DNA from: Arthrobacter ramosus
Lineage (GTDB): Bacteria; Actinomycetota; Actinomycetes; Actinomycetales; Micrococcaceae
Length of the DNA: 64,000 nucleotides
Assembly: GCF_039535095.1 (NCBI RefSeq)
Contig: NZ_BAAAWN010000001.1
Coordinates: 1 to 64,000, forward strand
Direction of reading: 5' to 3'
The translations under genes and the position numbers were made by a program. The notes under the pieces are model-generated. The model saw nothing but the letters and a program-made list of their open reading frames with translations, ran no database searches and was not told the DNA's origin. This document shows, piece after piece, positions 56,783 to 64,000 of this stretch; position 1 is the stretch's first letter, and each line of letters opens with the position of its first letter.

Positions 56783-58180
56783 TTGGCACCCCCACCGCCC
56801 TCAGCGGCAAACGTCAGCCAACCCATCATCGATTCACTCGCCGCAAGCAGCCGGATTTCACACGCTGCCGACCCGGACACGGTCACCCAGCCGATCGCCG
56901 TCGTCAGCGAACGGCTGCCCTGGCGGCACACCTTCATATCCCTCAAAGTACCCAACTTCCGGATCTTCGCCGTGGGCCACTTCGTCGCAGTCATCGCACT
57001 CTGGATGCAGCGGATTGCCCAGGACTGGTTGGTGCTCCAGCTCTCCGGATCCGTCACCGCCGTCGGAATAACCGTGGCATTGCAGTTCATGCCGTCGCTG
57101 TTCCTGGGCCCCTGGGGCGGCATGATGGCGGACCGTTTCCCCAAGCGACGCATCCTCATCCTGTGCCAAAGCGTCGCGGCCTCCCTGGCGGCCATCCTTG
57201 CCGCATTGGCGCTGAGCCAGCGCATCGAGGTGTGGCACGTTTACGTGATCGCGTTTGTCCTGGGCCTCGTGACGGTCCTCGACCAGCCTGCCCGGCAGGT
57301 CTTCGTCAACGAACTCGTGGGACCGAAGTACCTGCGCAACGCCATCAGCGTCAACTCCACCACGTTCCAGCTGGGCGGCCTGATTGGTCCCGCACTGGCT
57401 GGCGTGCTGCTGACCGCGGTCGGCGCGGGCTGGGCCTTCGCGGCGAACGCCGTGGCCTGCTGCTCCACTGTCACCATGCTCCTGATGCTCCGCAAGAATG
57501 AACTTTTTGTCAGCACGCCCGTGCCAAAACGCAAGGGAATGCTGCAGGAAGGCCTGCGATACGCCCTCAGCAAGCCCACCATCTACTGGCCGTGGCTCAT
57601 GGCCGGCTTTGTAGCGGTCTTCGCGATGAGCCTGCCTGTGCTCCTCGCCGCCTTCGCGGATCACGTCTACCATGCGGGCGCCGGCGGCTACGGCTTGCTG
57701 AACGCGATGGTTGCCCTTGGTGCGATTGCGGGAGCAATCACTTCGGCCCGGCGCCGTCAATTGCGTCTGCGCTCAGTGGTGTTGTGCGCCGGGATGTACG
57801 GCTTGATGCTGTGCCTGGCCGCGCTGGCGCCGTCCATGGTGTGGCTCTCCGCCGCCATGGTTCTCTCCGGATTCTGGTGCCTCATGTTCCTGACCGCAGC
57901 CAACCAACTGGTCCAGATCAGCGCCAATATGAGCATCCGCGGCCGCGTCATGAGCCTCTACATCATGGTGCTCATCGGCGGCCAAGCCATCGGTGGACCC
58001 ATGATGGGCTGGCTTGCAGAGCACCTGAACCCGCACGCAGCGCTCTTGGTGTCAGGCGGGGTGCCGGCGCTCGCAGCGGCGACAGTCGCCGTCATGCTCG
58101 CCCGGAAGTCTGAGTTGCGGCTCAAAGTAAACGTCAGGGACCGCCGCCGGATGGTACGGATCGTCGCGCAGTCGACGTAG
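56783..58180 (+). CDS. MFS transporter
   Basis: A 465-residue major facilitator of the enterobactin exporter/MFS_3 group with about ten to twelve helices after a ~50-residue N-terminal cytoplasmic tail. Visible: WMQRIAQDWLVLQLSGSVTA, the loop GGMMADRFPKRRILI (motif A type), VTVLDQPARQVFVNELVGP and SISGRVMSLY-like MSIRGRVMSLYIMVL. Such proteins export siderophores, drugs or metabolites. The start is TTG 56783 with AAGGA 7-8 nt upstream. Control by the divergent LysR protein is likely. Confidence 0.9.
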   Translation: MAPPPPSAANVSQPIIDSLAASSRISHAADPDTVTQPIAVVSERLPWRHTFISLKVPNFRIFAVGHFVAVIALWMQRIAQDWLVLQLSGSVTAVGITVALQFMPSLFLGPWGGMMADRFPKRRILILCQSVAASLAAILAALALSQRIEVWHVYVIAFVLGLVTVLDQPARQVFVNELVGPKYLRNAISVNSTTFQLGGLIGPALAGVLLTAVGAGWAFAANAVACCSTVTMLLMLRKNELFVSTPVPKRKGMLQEGLRYALSKPTIYWPWLMAGFVAVFAMSLPVLLAAFADHVYHAGAGGYGLLNAMVALGAIAGAITSARRRQLRLRSVVLCAGMYGLMLCLAALAPSMVWLSAAMVLSGFWCLMFLTAANQLVQISANMSIRGRVMSLYIMVLIGGQAIGGPMMGWLAEHLNPHAALLVSGGVPALAAATVAVMLARKSELRLKVNVRDRRRMVRIVAQST

Positions 58181-58257
58181 CGGAGTAGCGCCCCAACGCG
58201 CCTGAGCCGGGCACCCACAAGGCGCCCGGCTGGCCGCGTACTCAGACTACGAGTCGA

Positions 58258-59391
58258 TTACGCCGCAAGGTGCGGATAGTCCGCTGTGCGCCCTTGGAAC
58301 TGCAGCACGTCCGGGTTGCGGATGATGCCGTCCCGGATCTCGATGGCTCGGGAGATCGTTTCGTTGGCGGCCCAGGCCTCGGGGCCCGAAATGACCGTCT
58401 CAAGGAACGGCAGGAGCGCTTCGCTGATCTCCCAGCTGGACGAATTCCACAGGTAGGACGGGCTGTGGTCCACGGCGTAGTAGTTGATGTGGTCGCCCAC
58501 CGTAAACATGGGCTCGGCGAACGTCGTGGTCCGCGCCCAACTGAAGCCCATGCCTTCGTCGCAGGAGACGTCAACAATCAAGCTGCCGGGCTGGAACGCG
58601 CCAAGGTCCTCGGTCCGCAGGTATGTCAGCGGCGAGTTCGGGTCCTGCAGCGTGCAGTTGACCACGATGTCGCTCGCGGCGAGGAACGGAGCCAGTGGCA
58701 GGCGGCCACGATCGGTAATGACCTCGCTCAGGAAAGGGGCGTTCTGGTCGTGGTCGAACTGCACTATGCGCACCGAGTGGATGGGAGAACCGACCGCCGC
58801 AACACCGCGGTTGGTCAGCACCTGGACATCGTGGACGCCGTGCGCGTTGAGGGCGGTGACCGCGCCACGCGCTGTGGCTCCAAAGCCAATCACGACGGCG
58901 CTCAGCCGCCTCCCGTAGTCACCCGTCGAGCCCGTCAGGGCAAGGGCGTGGATGACGGAACAGTAGCCCGCAAGTTCGTTGTTCTTATGGAAAACGTGAA
59001 GCCCGAAGCCGCCGTCGCTGGCCCAGTGATTCATCGCCTCGAACGCGATCAGGGTCAGCTTCTTGTCGATGGCCAGCTGGGTGATGGCCCTGTCCTGGAC
59101 GCAGTGCGGCCAACCCCAGAGGACCTGACCGTCGCGGAGGTCGGCAAGGTCTTCCGGCTGCGGTTTGGGCAGGAGAATGACATCCGAATTCGAGATCAGT
59201 TCTTCACGGCTTGCCATGCCACCGACCAGCGGCTCAAGTTGGCTGTCCGAAAAGCCGAAGCGCTCGCCGTAGCCGCGCTCGAGCCGGATGTTTTGCCGGA
59301 GTTCCGGAGCAATGCGCTCCAAGTGCAGGGGATGGACAGGCAGCCGGCGCTCGTCCGGCTTCCGCGAGGACGACAGGATGCCGAGGGTCAT
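58258..59391 (-). CDS. N5-(carboxyethyl)ornithine synthase-like dehydrogenase
   Basis: A 377-residue enzyme of the alanine dehydrogenase/PNT N-terminal superfamily, closest in pattern to N5-(carboxyethyl)ornithine synthase, which reductively joins pyruvate and ornithine. Motifs: MTLGILSSSRKPDERRLPVH, VILLPKPQPEDLADL, the HWASDGG region, VVIGFGATARGAVTALNA for the cofactor, and VDVSCDEGMGFSWARTT. ATG 59391 begins exactly where homologues begin; a GTG at 59412 overlaps the stop of the small upstream gene and is an alternative. Whether the amino acid partner is ornithine is uncertain. Confidence 0.82.
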   Translation of the reverse strand: MTLGILSSSRKPDERRLPVHPLHLERIAPELRQNIRLERGYGERFGFSDSQLEPLVGGMASREELISNSDVILLPKPQPEDLADLRDGQVLWGWPHCVQDRAITQLAIDKKLTLIAFEAMNHWASDGGFGLHVFHKNNELAGYCSVIHALALTGSTGDYGRRLSAVVIGFGATARGAVTALNAHGVHDVQVLTNRGVAAVGSPIHSVRIVQFDHDQNAPFLSEVITDRGRLPLAPFLAASDIVVNCTLQDPNSPLTYLRTEDLGAFQPGSLIVDVSCDEGMGFSWARTTTFAEPMFTVGDHINYYAVDHSPSYLWNSSSWEISEALLPFLETVISGPEAWAANETISRAIEIRDGIIRNPDVLQFQGRTADYPHLAA

Positions 59392-59408
59392 GGCGCCTAT
59401 ATGGCCGC

Positions 59409-59543
59409 TCACTTTTTGTTGCCGGTTGCCGGCTTGGCCACCGTTGTTGCGGAGGACTCTGAAGCCCTCTTATCCGCGCGCTTTTCTTTGATGGATTTGC
59501 CGGATTTTTTCGATGCAGCTTGGCGAGGTGATTTGTCAGCCAT
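59409..59543 (-). CDS. Small basic conserved protein (44 residues)
   Basis: A short gene: MADKSPRQAASKKSGKSIKE at the N-terminus, then KRADKRASESS, and a Lys-rich end GNKK. Net charge is strongly positive. GGGAGC lies 5-6 nt before the ATG, and the stop overlaps a GTG start codon of the carboxyethylornithine-synthase-like gene. Proteins with the pattern SPRQ..SKKSGKS(I/L)KEKRADKRA are recurrent in actinobacteria in my recollection; no function is known. Sequence and Shine-Dalgarno together make it a likely real gene. Confidence 0.7.
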   Translation of the reverse strand: MADKSPRQAASKKSGKSIKEKRADKRASESSATTVAKPATGNKK

Positions 59544-59666
59544 GATCGCTCCCTAGAGCAGAGCCGAAATGGCTCCTAGCTCCTGACGATACACCCTTCA
59601 GGCTTGGGCGCCTTGTATCCGGTCGGCCGTCCGTTTCCGGGAAAACGGTGCCTGTCAGCAAGAAAA

Positions 59667-59740
59667 TGGAGCGGGCGACGGGAATCGAACCCGCGTATCG
59701 AGCTTGGGAAGCTAGCGCTCTACCATTGAGCTACGCCCGC
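59667..59740 (-). tRNA. tRNA-Gly (CCC)
   Basis: A 74-nt tRNA with acceptor arm GCGGGCG/CGCCCGC, D arm GCTCAATGGTAGAGC, anticodon loop TTCCCAA (anticodon CCC), T arm GGGTTCGATTCCC and an encoded CCA end. The anticodon stem has one T-C mismatch. The discriminator base is T. Confidence 0.93.
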
Positions 59741-59945
59741 AATACTCCGCAAACCAGCCGGAGCAGATCCCAGCTTAGCGCAGATGGCGCGCCGATCCAG
59801 ACACAGACTCACTGGTATCACGGTCACATCAAATTCCCTGCGGAGCTCGTAAAGATTCGGTTAAGGCTCGACGTGGGTGTGTCGCGCTGCGCCCCGCCTG
59901 ACTATTCTGTAGGCAGTTAGCTGCTGTGTCATGGGGAACCCGGCT

Positions 59946-60425
59946 ATGTCTAAGAGCCGTACGCCGAAAGAGGATTCCGTGGCATTTGCAGAGCATGAAG
60001 TACTCATTGGTCGTGACGCCATGACCGTTTACCAATTCCTGGTGGACGGTCTCAACAATCCCCTGTGGCGCAGCGGAATCCGCAGCATTTCCCTCCGTTC
60101 CGGACATGCCGGCGAAAAAGGTGCCGTATACCAGCAGACTTTGGCAGGCCCGGGCGGGCGGCCGATCGCGGCTGACTTCCAAATCACTGACGCCAGGCCG
60201 GGCGCTGAAGTGCGCTTCGCCGTCGTCGCCGGTCCCGCGCGGCCCACTGGCGGCTACTATCTCAGCACCGAAGGACCCAATACCCGCCTGCGGTTCGCCC
60301 TGGAGTACCACCCCAAGGGTCTGCAGAAACTCATGAACAGCGTGATCCAGAAGACCATGGAGGATGAAGTGGTCCAGCTGGAGCAGCTGAAGTCGGTCAT
60401 CGAGGAGCAAACCCCGGAGGCGTAG
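59946..60425 (+). CDS. SRPBCC family protein
   Basis: A 159-residue START/SRPBCC-fold protein (polyketide cyclase/dehydrase-like). The fold is indicated by EHEVLIGRDAMTVYQFLVDG at the N-terminus, the alternating beta strands in the middle, and a long C-terminal helix (LQKLMNSVIQKTMEDEVVQL) that would close a hydrophobic pocket. It binds a hydrophobic ligand of unknown identity. Two starts are credible: ATG 59946 (GGGGAA upstream) and GTG 59979 (AAAGAGGAT upstream). Confidence 0.83.
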   Translation: MSKSRTPKEDSVAFAEHEVLIGRDAMTVYQFLVDGLNNPLWRSGIRSISLRSGHAGEKGAVYQQTLAGPGGRPIAADFQITDARPGAEVRFAVVAGPARPTGGYYLSTEGPNTRLRFALEYHPKGLQKLMNSVIQKTMEDEVVQLEQLKSVIEEQTPEA

Positions 60426-60427
60426 TC

Positions 60428-60751
60428 CCCACCGCCTCCCTCGCCTCGCTCCGCTCGCCCAGGGAACCCTGGCGGCGTGGGCCCACCGCCTCCCTCGCCT
60501 CGCTCCGCTCGCCCAGGGAACCCTGGCGGCGTGGGCCCAGCGCCTCCCTCGCCTCGCTCCGCTCGCCCAGGGAACCCTGGCGGCGTGGGCCCACCGCCTC
60601 CCTCGCCTCGCTCCGCTCGCCCAGGGAACCCTGGCGGCGTGGGCCCAGCGCCTCCCTCGCCTCGCTCCGCTCGCCCAGGGAACCCTGGCGGCGTGGGCCC
60701 AGCGCCTCCCTCGCCTCGCTCCGCTCGCCCAGGGAACCCTGGCGGCGTGGG
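60428..60751. repeat. Six-copy 54-bp tandem repeat
   Basis: Six head-to-tail units at 60428, 60482, 60536, 60590, 60644 and 60698. They differ only at one position (CCCACC or CCCAGC at the head). Each holds the palindrome CCAGGGAACCCTGG and a GCGAGC-type inverted motif. One diverged copy lies at 24498-24551. Both strands give long open frames through the array, but the peptide is just an 18-residue repeat ([16 protein letters not shown]), so coding is unlikely. Confidence 0.95.
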
Positions 60752-60756
60752 CCCAG

Positions 60757-62583
60757 CTACTGTGCCAGCTTGAGTCCGGCTAAACCGGTGACCGGAGTGC
60801 TCGGCGTCGTGAGGCGTCCGCCAGTCAGGTCCCAATATTCGATCGCTCCGTTGCTCAGCAGGCCTGCGATTCCAGTGGTGTTGAGACCCGTGACACCGCT
60901 GAGCGAGCGCAATCCGGAGTAGTCCGTCCATCCGGTTCCCACTACCAGCCGGGCTTCTGACTTCGGCGTGGTGAGCCCGGAGCCGCGGTAGAGCCGCAGG
61001 TTCCCGTTTGCTTCCACCGCCAACAGGTCCTGGAAGCCGTCGGCGTCGTAGTCCACCATGCTGAGGCGGATGGCACTGACGCCCGAGCCCACTTGGGTCC
61101 GCCCCACCATGCCGGTGAGCCCCAGGTTCCGGTACAGGTAAAGCGCGCCGCTGGAATCAATGGCGAGAATTTGCGGGAGCCGGTTGTTGCCGCACCAAAT
61201 GCCCACAGCCATGGTCATCGATTGCCAACCCGAGGAGCCCAACAACACCGGGGCTTTGAATCCTCCACTCACGACTCCGGGGTAGAGCAGGAGCCTGCCG
61301 TCCAGCATTTGGGCGATGACATCGATCACGCCGTCGCGGTCCCAATCCGTGGTCATCACTTCTTTCGCCCCGGCGAAACCGGACCCGACCGTCCGGGCGG
61401 GACCGAACGTGCCGTTGCCGAGCGCAGGGTAGTCCCTCAGGTTGCCCGAAGGGTCGACGGCGACGAGGTCACCGGCGCTGCGGATGGCTGCCGCACTGAG
61501 GTCCAGCGTGGGCGGCTGGTGCTTCACGATAGGGTCGCAGACGGTCGGGGCCGGAAGCTGGGGAGGGGCTGTGCCCGCGCCAGGGCTGTTCACCGTGCCG
61601 GCGGGGAGCGTTGTATAGCCGAAGAGATTGACCACGCCCCACATCGTGTAGCTATTGGGGGTGGTCTGGTAGTTGCCGTCCGTGAAGGTGATTCCGACGC
61701 CTATCACGTTGAAGCGGGGATCACGCAGCAGCGCGTCGTGGGCGGGCGAGCTTTTCCACCATTCGACCAGTTGGGCGGCATCCCGATCCCAACGGACAGC
61801 GATGATCTCGCCTGCGCCGTTGTTGGGGTTCAAGGCCCTGGGGTCGGTCCAGAAGTTGCTGCGGTGTTCAATCACCTGGCGGCTGGCAATGTTGTTGGAC
61901 CAGTCCTGCGAAAGGGTCGACACCGTGGGGTTGTACTTCACCGGATTCAAGCCGAGCGAAGTCCTGTAGGCATTGATGGCATTGAACACGGCCAGCACTT
62001 GGGCGGAATTGTCGTCGTTGACCAATGCTTGCGCCGAGACCAGCGGCACGGCTGCGGGGGAGGACTTCGTCGGGGGCGTAGCCGGACCCGACTGCGGGAC
62101 ACCCCCTGCCGCGGCTCCGGGGATCGGGTCCGGGCCGGATGCCGGCGGGATGGAGGGCAGCGGGGGCGGGCCGCCCACTGCCTGGGGTGGGGTGCCTTTG
62201 CCGGGCCCGACGGCGGGGCTTGCCTGCGCGGGCGAGGTCGCCGCTTGGACGGCTGCCGCGGTGCCCGCACCGGCCGGGGATGCAGCGGGGGCGGCTGCGG
62301 CTGCTGGCGCTGCGGGGGTAGGCGCGGTGGCCGTTGGTGACCCCGGCGCAGGTGCGGCCTGCGGAAGGCCGGATCCCGACGGCGGTGCAGACGCCGTCGT
62401 CGTACTTTCAGCGCCTGCGGTGGTGCTTGAGGTGGAAGGCGCGGCGGCGGCAGTTCCGGCGAGCGGAACCGGAACGGCCAGCGGGCCAGAGGCAGGGGCC
62501 ATCACCGCGAGAAGGCAGGCCACCAACACGGCAACGGGCACCGCAATTCGTCTCAATGTTTCCCCAGATTCGCGTCGCGCCAC
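60757..62583 (-). CDS. Secreted CAP-domain protein with FG-GAP/VCBS-like repeats
   Basis: A secreted or surface protein of about 608 residues. A signal sequence ([20 protein letters not shown]) is followed by a long Ala/Pro/Thr-rich linker (about 35-180), a CAP (SCP-like) domain ([52 protein letters not shown], about 205-330) and a C-terminal domain with FG-GAP/VCBS-like propeller repeats ([20 protein letters not shown] type). CAP proteins bind lipids or act on the cell wall; no catalytic claim is made. The start is placed at GTG 62583. The 3' end abuts the 54-bp repeat array. Confidence 0.85.
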   Translation of the reverse strand: MARRESGETLRRIAVPVAVLVACLLAVMAPASGPLAVPVPLAGTAAAAPSTSSTTAGAESTTTASAPPSGSGLPQAAPAPGSPTATAPTPAAPAAAAAPAASPAGAGTAAAVQAATSPAQASPAVGPGKGTPPQAVGGPPPLPSIPPASGPDPIPGAAAGGVPQSGPATPPTKSSPAAVPLVSAQALVNDDNSAQVLAVFNAINAYRTSLGLNPVKYNPTVSTLSQDWSNNIASRQVIEHRSNFWTDPRALNPNNGAGEIIAVRWDRDAAQLVEWWKSSPAHDALLRDPRFNVIGVGITFTDGNYQTTPNSYTMWGVVNLFGYTTLPAGTVNSPGAGTAPPQLPAPTVCDPIVKHQPPTLDLSAAAIRSAGDLVAVDPSGNLRDYPALGNGTFGPARTVGSGFAGAKEVMTTDWDRDGVIDVIAQMLDGRLLLYPGVVSGGFKAPVLLGSSGWQSMTMAVGIWCGNNRLPQILAIDSSGALYLYRNLGLTGMVGRTQVGSGVSAIRLSMVDYDADGFQDLLAVEANGNLRLYRGSGLTTPKSEARLVVGTGWTDYSGLRSLSGVTGLNTTGIAGLLSNGAIEYWDLTGGRLTTPSTPVTGLAGLKLAQ

Positions 62584-62689
62584 CGTTCCCAAACACAACA
62601 GCGGTAACGGTAGTCTATGTGGTGCACTATAGTCCCATGCGCCACTCCGGCACCACGGGGTACGGGGCGCATACGGTACTTTTGATCCT

Positions 62690-63265
62690 GTGCTGATCTC
62701 TGACCGCGACATACGTGCCGAAATCGACTCCCGACGTATCGTCCTGGAGCCCTACGACCCCGCGATGGTTCAGCCGTCCTCGGTGGATGTGAGGATTGAC
62801 CGTTTCTTCCGGCTGTTCGACAACCACAAATACGCACACATCGACCCCTCGGAGGAACAGCCTGAGCTGACCCGCCTGGTTGAGGTCGAGGGCGACGAGC
62901 CTTTCATCCTGCACCCGGGCGAGTTCGTGCTCGGTTCAACATACGAGACCGTGAGCCTGCCGGACGACGTCGCCGCACGACTTGAGGGAAAGTCTTCGCT
63001 GGGGCGCCTCGGCCTGTTGACGCATTCCACGGCCGGCTTCATTGATCCCGGGTTTTCGGGCCATGTGACGTTGGAACTCTCCAACGTTGCGACGCTGCCC
63101 ATCAAGCTGTGGCCAGGCATGAAGATCGGCCAGTTGTGCTTCTTCCGGCTCTCGTCAGCCGCTGAGCATCCCTATGGTTCCGGCGGTTACGGCAGCCGTT
63201 ACCAAGGCCAGCGCGGCCCCACCGCGAGCCGCAGCCACCTGAACTTCCACCGGACGGCGGTTTAG
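62690..63265 (+). CDS. dcd: dCTP deaminase (dUMP-forming)
   Basis: A 191-residue trimeric dCTP deaminase. Hallmarks are [43 protein letters not shown] with the catalytic Glu and Ser, [15 protein letters not shown], and [10 protein letters not shown]. Actinobacterial members often both deaminate dCTP and split the dUTP formed, yielding dUMP directly; the sequence fits that group, but this is inferred. GTG 62690 begins the family pattern without extension. Confidence 0.95.
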   Translation: MLISDRDIRAEIDSRRIVLEPYDPAMVQPSSVDVRIDRFFRLFDNHKYAHIDPSEEQPELTRLVEVEGDEPFILHPGEFVLGSTYETVSLPDDVAARLEGKSSLGRLGLLTHSTAGFIDPGFSGHVTLELSNVATLPIKLWPGMKIGQLCFFRLSSAAEHPYGSGGYGSRYQGQRGPTASRSHLNFHRTAV

Positions 63266-63289
63266 CTCCCGCCTGCTTGCGTTGAGAGG

Positions 63290-63332
63290 TGAGGTCTCGC
63301 CTCTTTGAAGGCACGAAAGAGACGAGATCTCA
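63290..63332. terminator. Bidirectional hairpin between dcd and the antiporter gene
   Basis: TGAGGTCTCGCCTCTTT (63290-63306) pairs with AAAGAGACGAGATCTCA (63316-63332) with few mismatches, a 9-nt loop. It overlaps the stop codon of the convergent antiporter gene and follows dcd by 25 bp. Confidence 0.7.
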
Positions 63333-64000
63333 CGCCTCGAGGGACACAATAGGCTCGGATGCCTTCGGTTTGCGCGCGGACTTTCGGAAGGCCTTGACCG
63401 TCGGCTCCACGAAACGGGCCGCGAGCGGTCCGGTGATGGCCATAAGCAGCACATACGCAGTGGCGAGGGCGGCAAGCTCGCGCGGTACGACTCCCGAGGT
63501 CACGGCCAGACCCGCAATGACAATGGAGAATTCGCCGCGGGCAATCAATGCGGCTCCTGCACGGAAACGGCCGGGAACGGCGATCCCTGCCCGCTTTGCC
63601 GCCCAGAATCCGGTCAGCACCTTGGTAACGGCTGTCGCGAGAGCAAGGAGCAGTGCCCAGCCCAGGACTGGCGGGATGCTGGACGGGTCCGTGTTGAGGC
63701 CGAAGGCTACGAAGAAGATTGCCGCGAAGAGATCCCGCAGCGGTTCGAGGATCCGCGTCGCGCTGTGGGCGGTTGCCCCCGAAATGGCAATGCCCAGCAT
63801 GAACGCGCCCACCGCCGCGGAGACCTGGAGGGCGGACGCGATGCCGGCCACCAGAAGTGCGGCCCCGAGGAGATTGAGCAGGAAGACTTCGGAGTTTTCG
63901 CTGTGCACGGCCTGGGATACCCGATGGCCGTGTTTGAGGGCCACCACCAGCACGAGGGTGACGACGGCCAAGGCAATACCCACCGTCTGGAGCCCGCCCA
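63330..64000 (-). CDS. Cation/proton antiporter (CPA2-type), partial
   Basis: The C-terminal ~220 residues of a membrane cation/proton exchanger of the monovalent cation:proton antiporter-2 (KefB/GerN-like) class. The segment holds several helices, including VGAFMLGIAISGATAHSATR, LRDLFAAIFFVAFGLNTDPS and GAALIARGEFSIVIAGLAVT, which are conserved in the family. The frame continues to the last base of the window, so the N-terminal half is outside. A C-terminal hydrophilic tail follows the last helix. No RCK/TrkA-N domain is seen before the stop. Confidence 0.9.
   Translation of the reverse strand, partial: GGLQTVGIALAVVTLVLVVALKHGHRVSQAVHSENSEVFLLNLLGAALLVAGIASALQVSAAVGAFMLGIAISGATAHSATRILEPLRDLFAAIFFVAFGLNTDPSSIPPVLGWALLLALATAVTKVLTGFWAAKRAGIAVPGRFRAGAALIARGEFSIVIAGLAVTSGVVPRELAALATAYVLLMAITGPLAARFVEPTVKAFRKSARKPKASEPIVSLEA

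Noticed and set aside
60257..60931. Long open frames on both strands across the 54-bp repeat array, giving glycine/proline-rich repeat proteins
   Set aside because: The 54-bp unit is a multiple of three, so any frame without a stop stays open by arithmetic. No Shine-Dalgarno or family similarity, and the repeat occurs elsewhere outside genes.

Overview
The window is high-GC DNA from an actinobacterium, most likely Arthrobacter or a close relative in the Micrococcaceae (Pseudarthrobacter, Paenarthrobacter). This rests on base composition, many GTG starts, the actinobacterial character of the 16S-23S-5S operon (10884-16431), the rpmB-rpmG-rpsN operon beside it, and the style of the regulators and flavin-dependent enzymes. 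Species cannot be named without a 16S comparison.

Layout. 1-1459: the C-terminal end of a JetC/MksB-like SMC ATPase (edge of a probable Wadjet locus), then a convergent FBP-domain zinc protein. 1980-6201: three SGNH hydrolase paralogues, a YciI protein, and a dinucleotide-binding reductase divergent from a MarR regulator. 6198-9073: an extracytoplasmic flavin electron-transfer cassette (ApbE, FMN-binding protein, ferric-reductase-like membrane flavoprotein). 9503-10214: Cys-poor ribosomal proteins L28, L33 and S14. 10428-16473: one complete rRNA operon with promoter, processing stems and terminator, then arrays of a 32-bp repeat. 17040-24465: HU protein, CopD/CtaG copper and oxidase assembly protein, thioredoxin-NHL protein and small enzymes. 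24579-34269: an FAD/NAD(P)-binding protein divergent from a seven-gene unit made of a polar-amino-acid-type ABC importer, three flavin-dependent monooxygenases and a DUF1684 protein; this looks like import and oxidative breakdown of a small S- or N-containing compound. 34.3-46.2 kb: an accessory, partly decayed block holding an ABC-2 exporter broken by a 37-bp duplication, an SDR/TetR pair, an Acg-type nitroreductase, a toxin-antitoxin remnant and a pRiA4_ORF3/UPF0158 fusion. 46.2-50.4 kb: GNAT, D-2-hydroxyacid dehydrogenase, a second importer-type binding protein and a fourth luciferase-like enzyme. 50.5-64.0 kb: a trehalose-phosphatase-like/GH15 fusion whose phosphatase nucleophile is missing, an AEC transporter, panD, TetR and LysR regulators with visible operators, an MFS transporter, a carboxyethylornithine-synthase-like enzyme, tRNA-Gly, a six-copy 54-bp tandem repeat, a secreted CAP/FG-GAP protein, dcd, and the end of a cation/proton antiporter.

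Several genes carry small indels, most of them single-base losses in short homopolymers (near 823, 7682, 17576-17695, 43788; a G7 tract at 41265). They look more like uncorrected assembly errors than true decay, and I give the reconstructed reading frames. The 37-bp duplication at 36521 is of another kind. I found no phage, no insertion sequence with transposase and no CRISPR array. The most unusual items are the 32-bp repeat family, the composite 54-bp/hairpin repeat, the nucleophile-less phosphatase fused to a glycoside hydrolase, and the cut-off Wadjet-like locus at the left edge.
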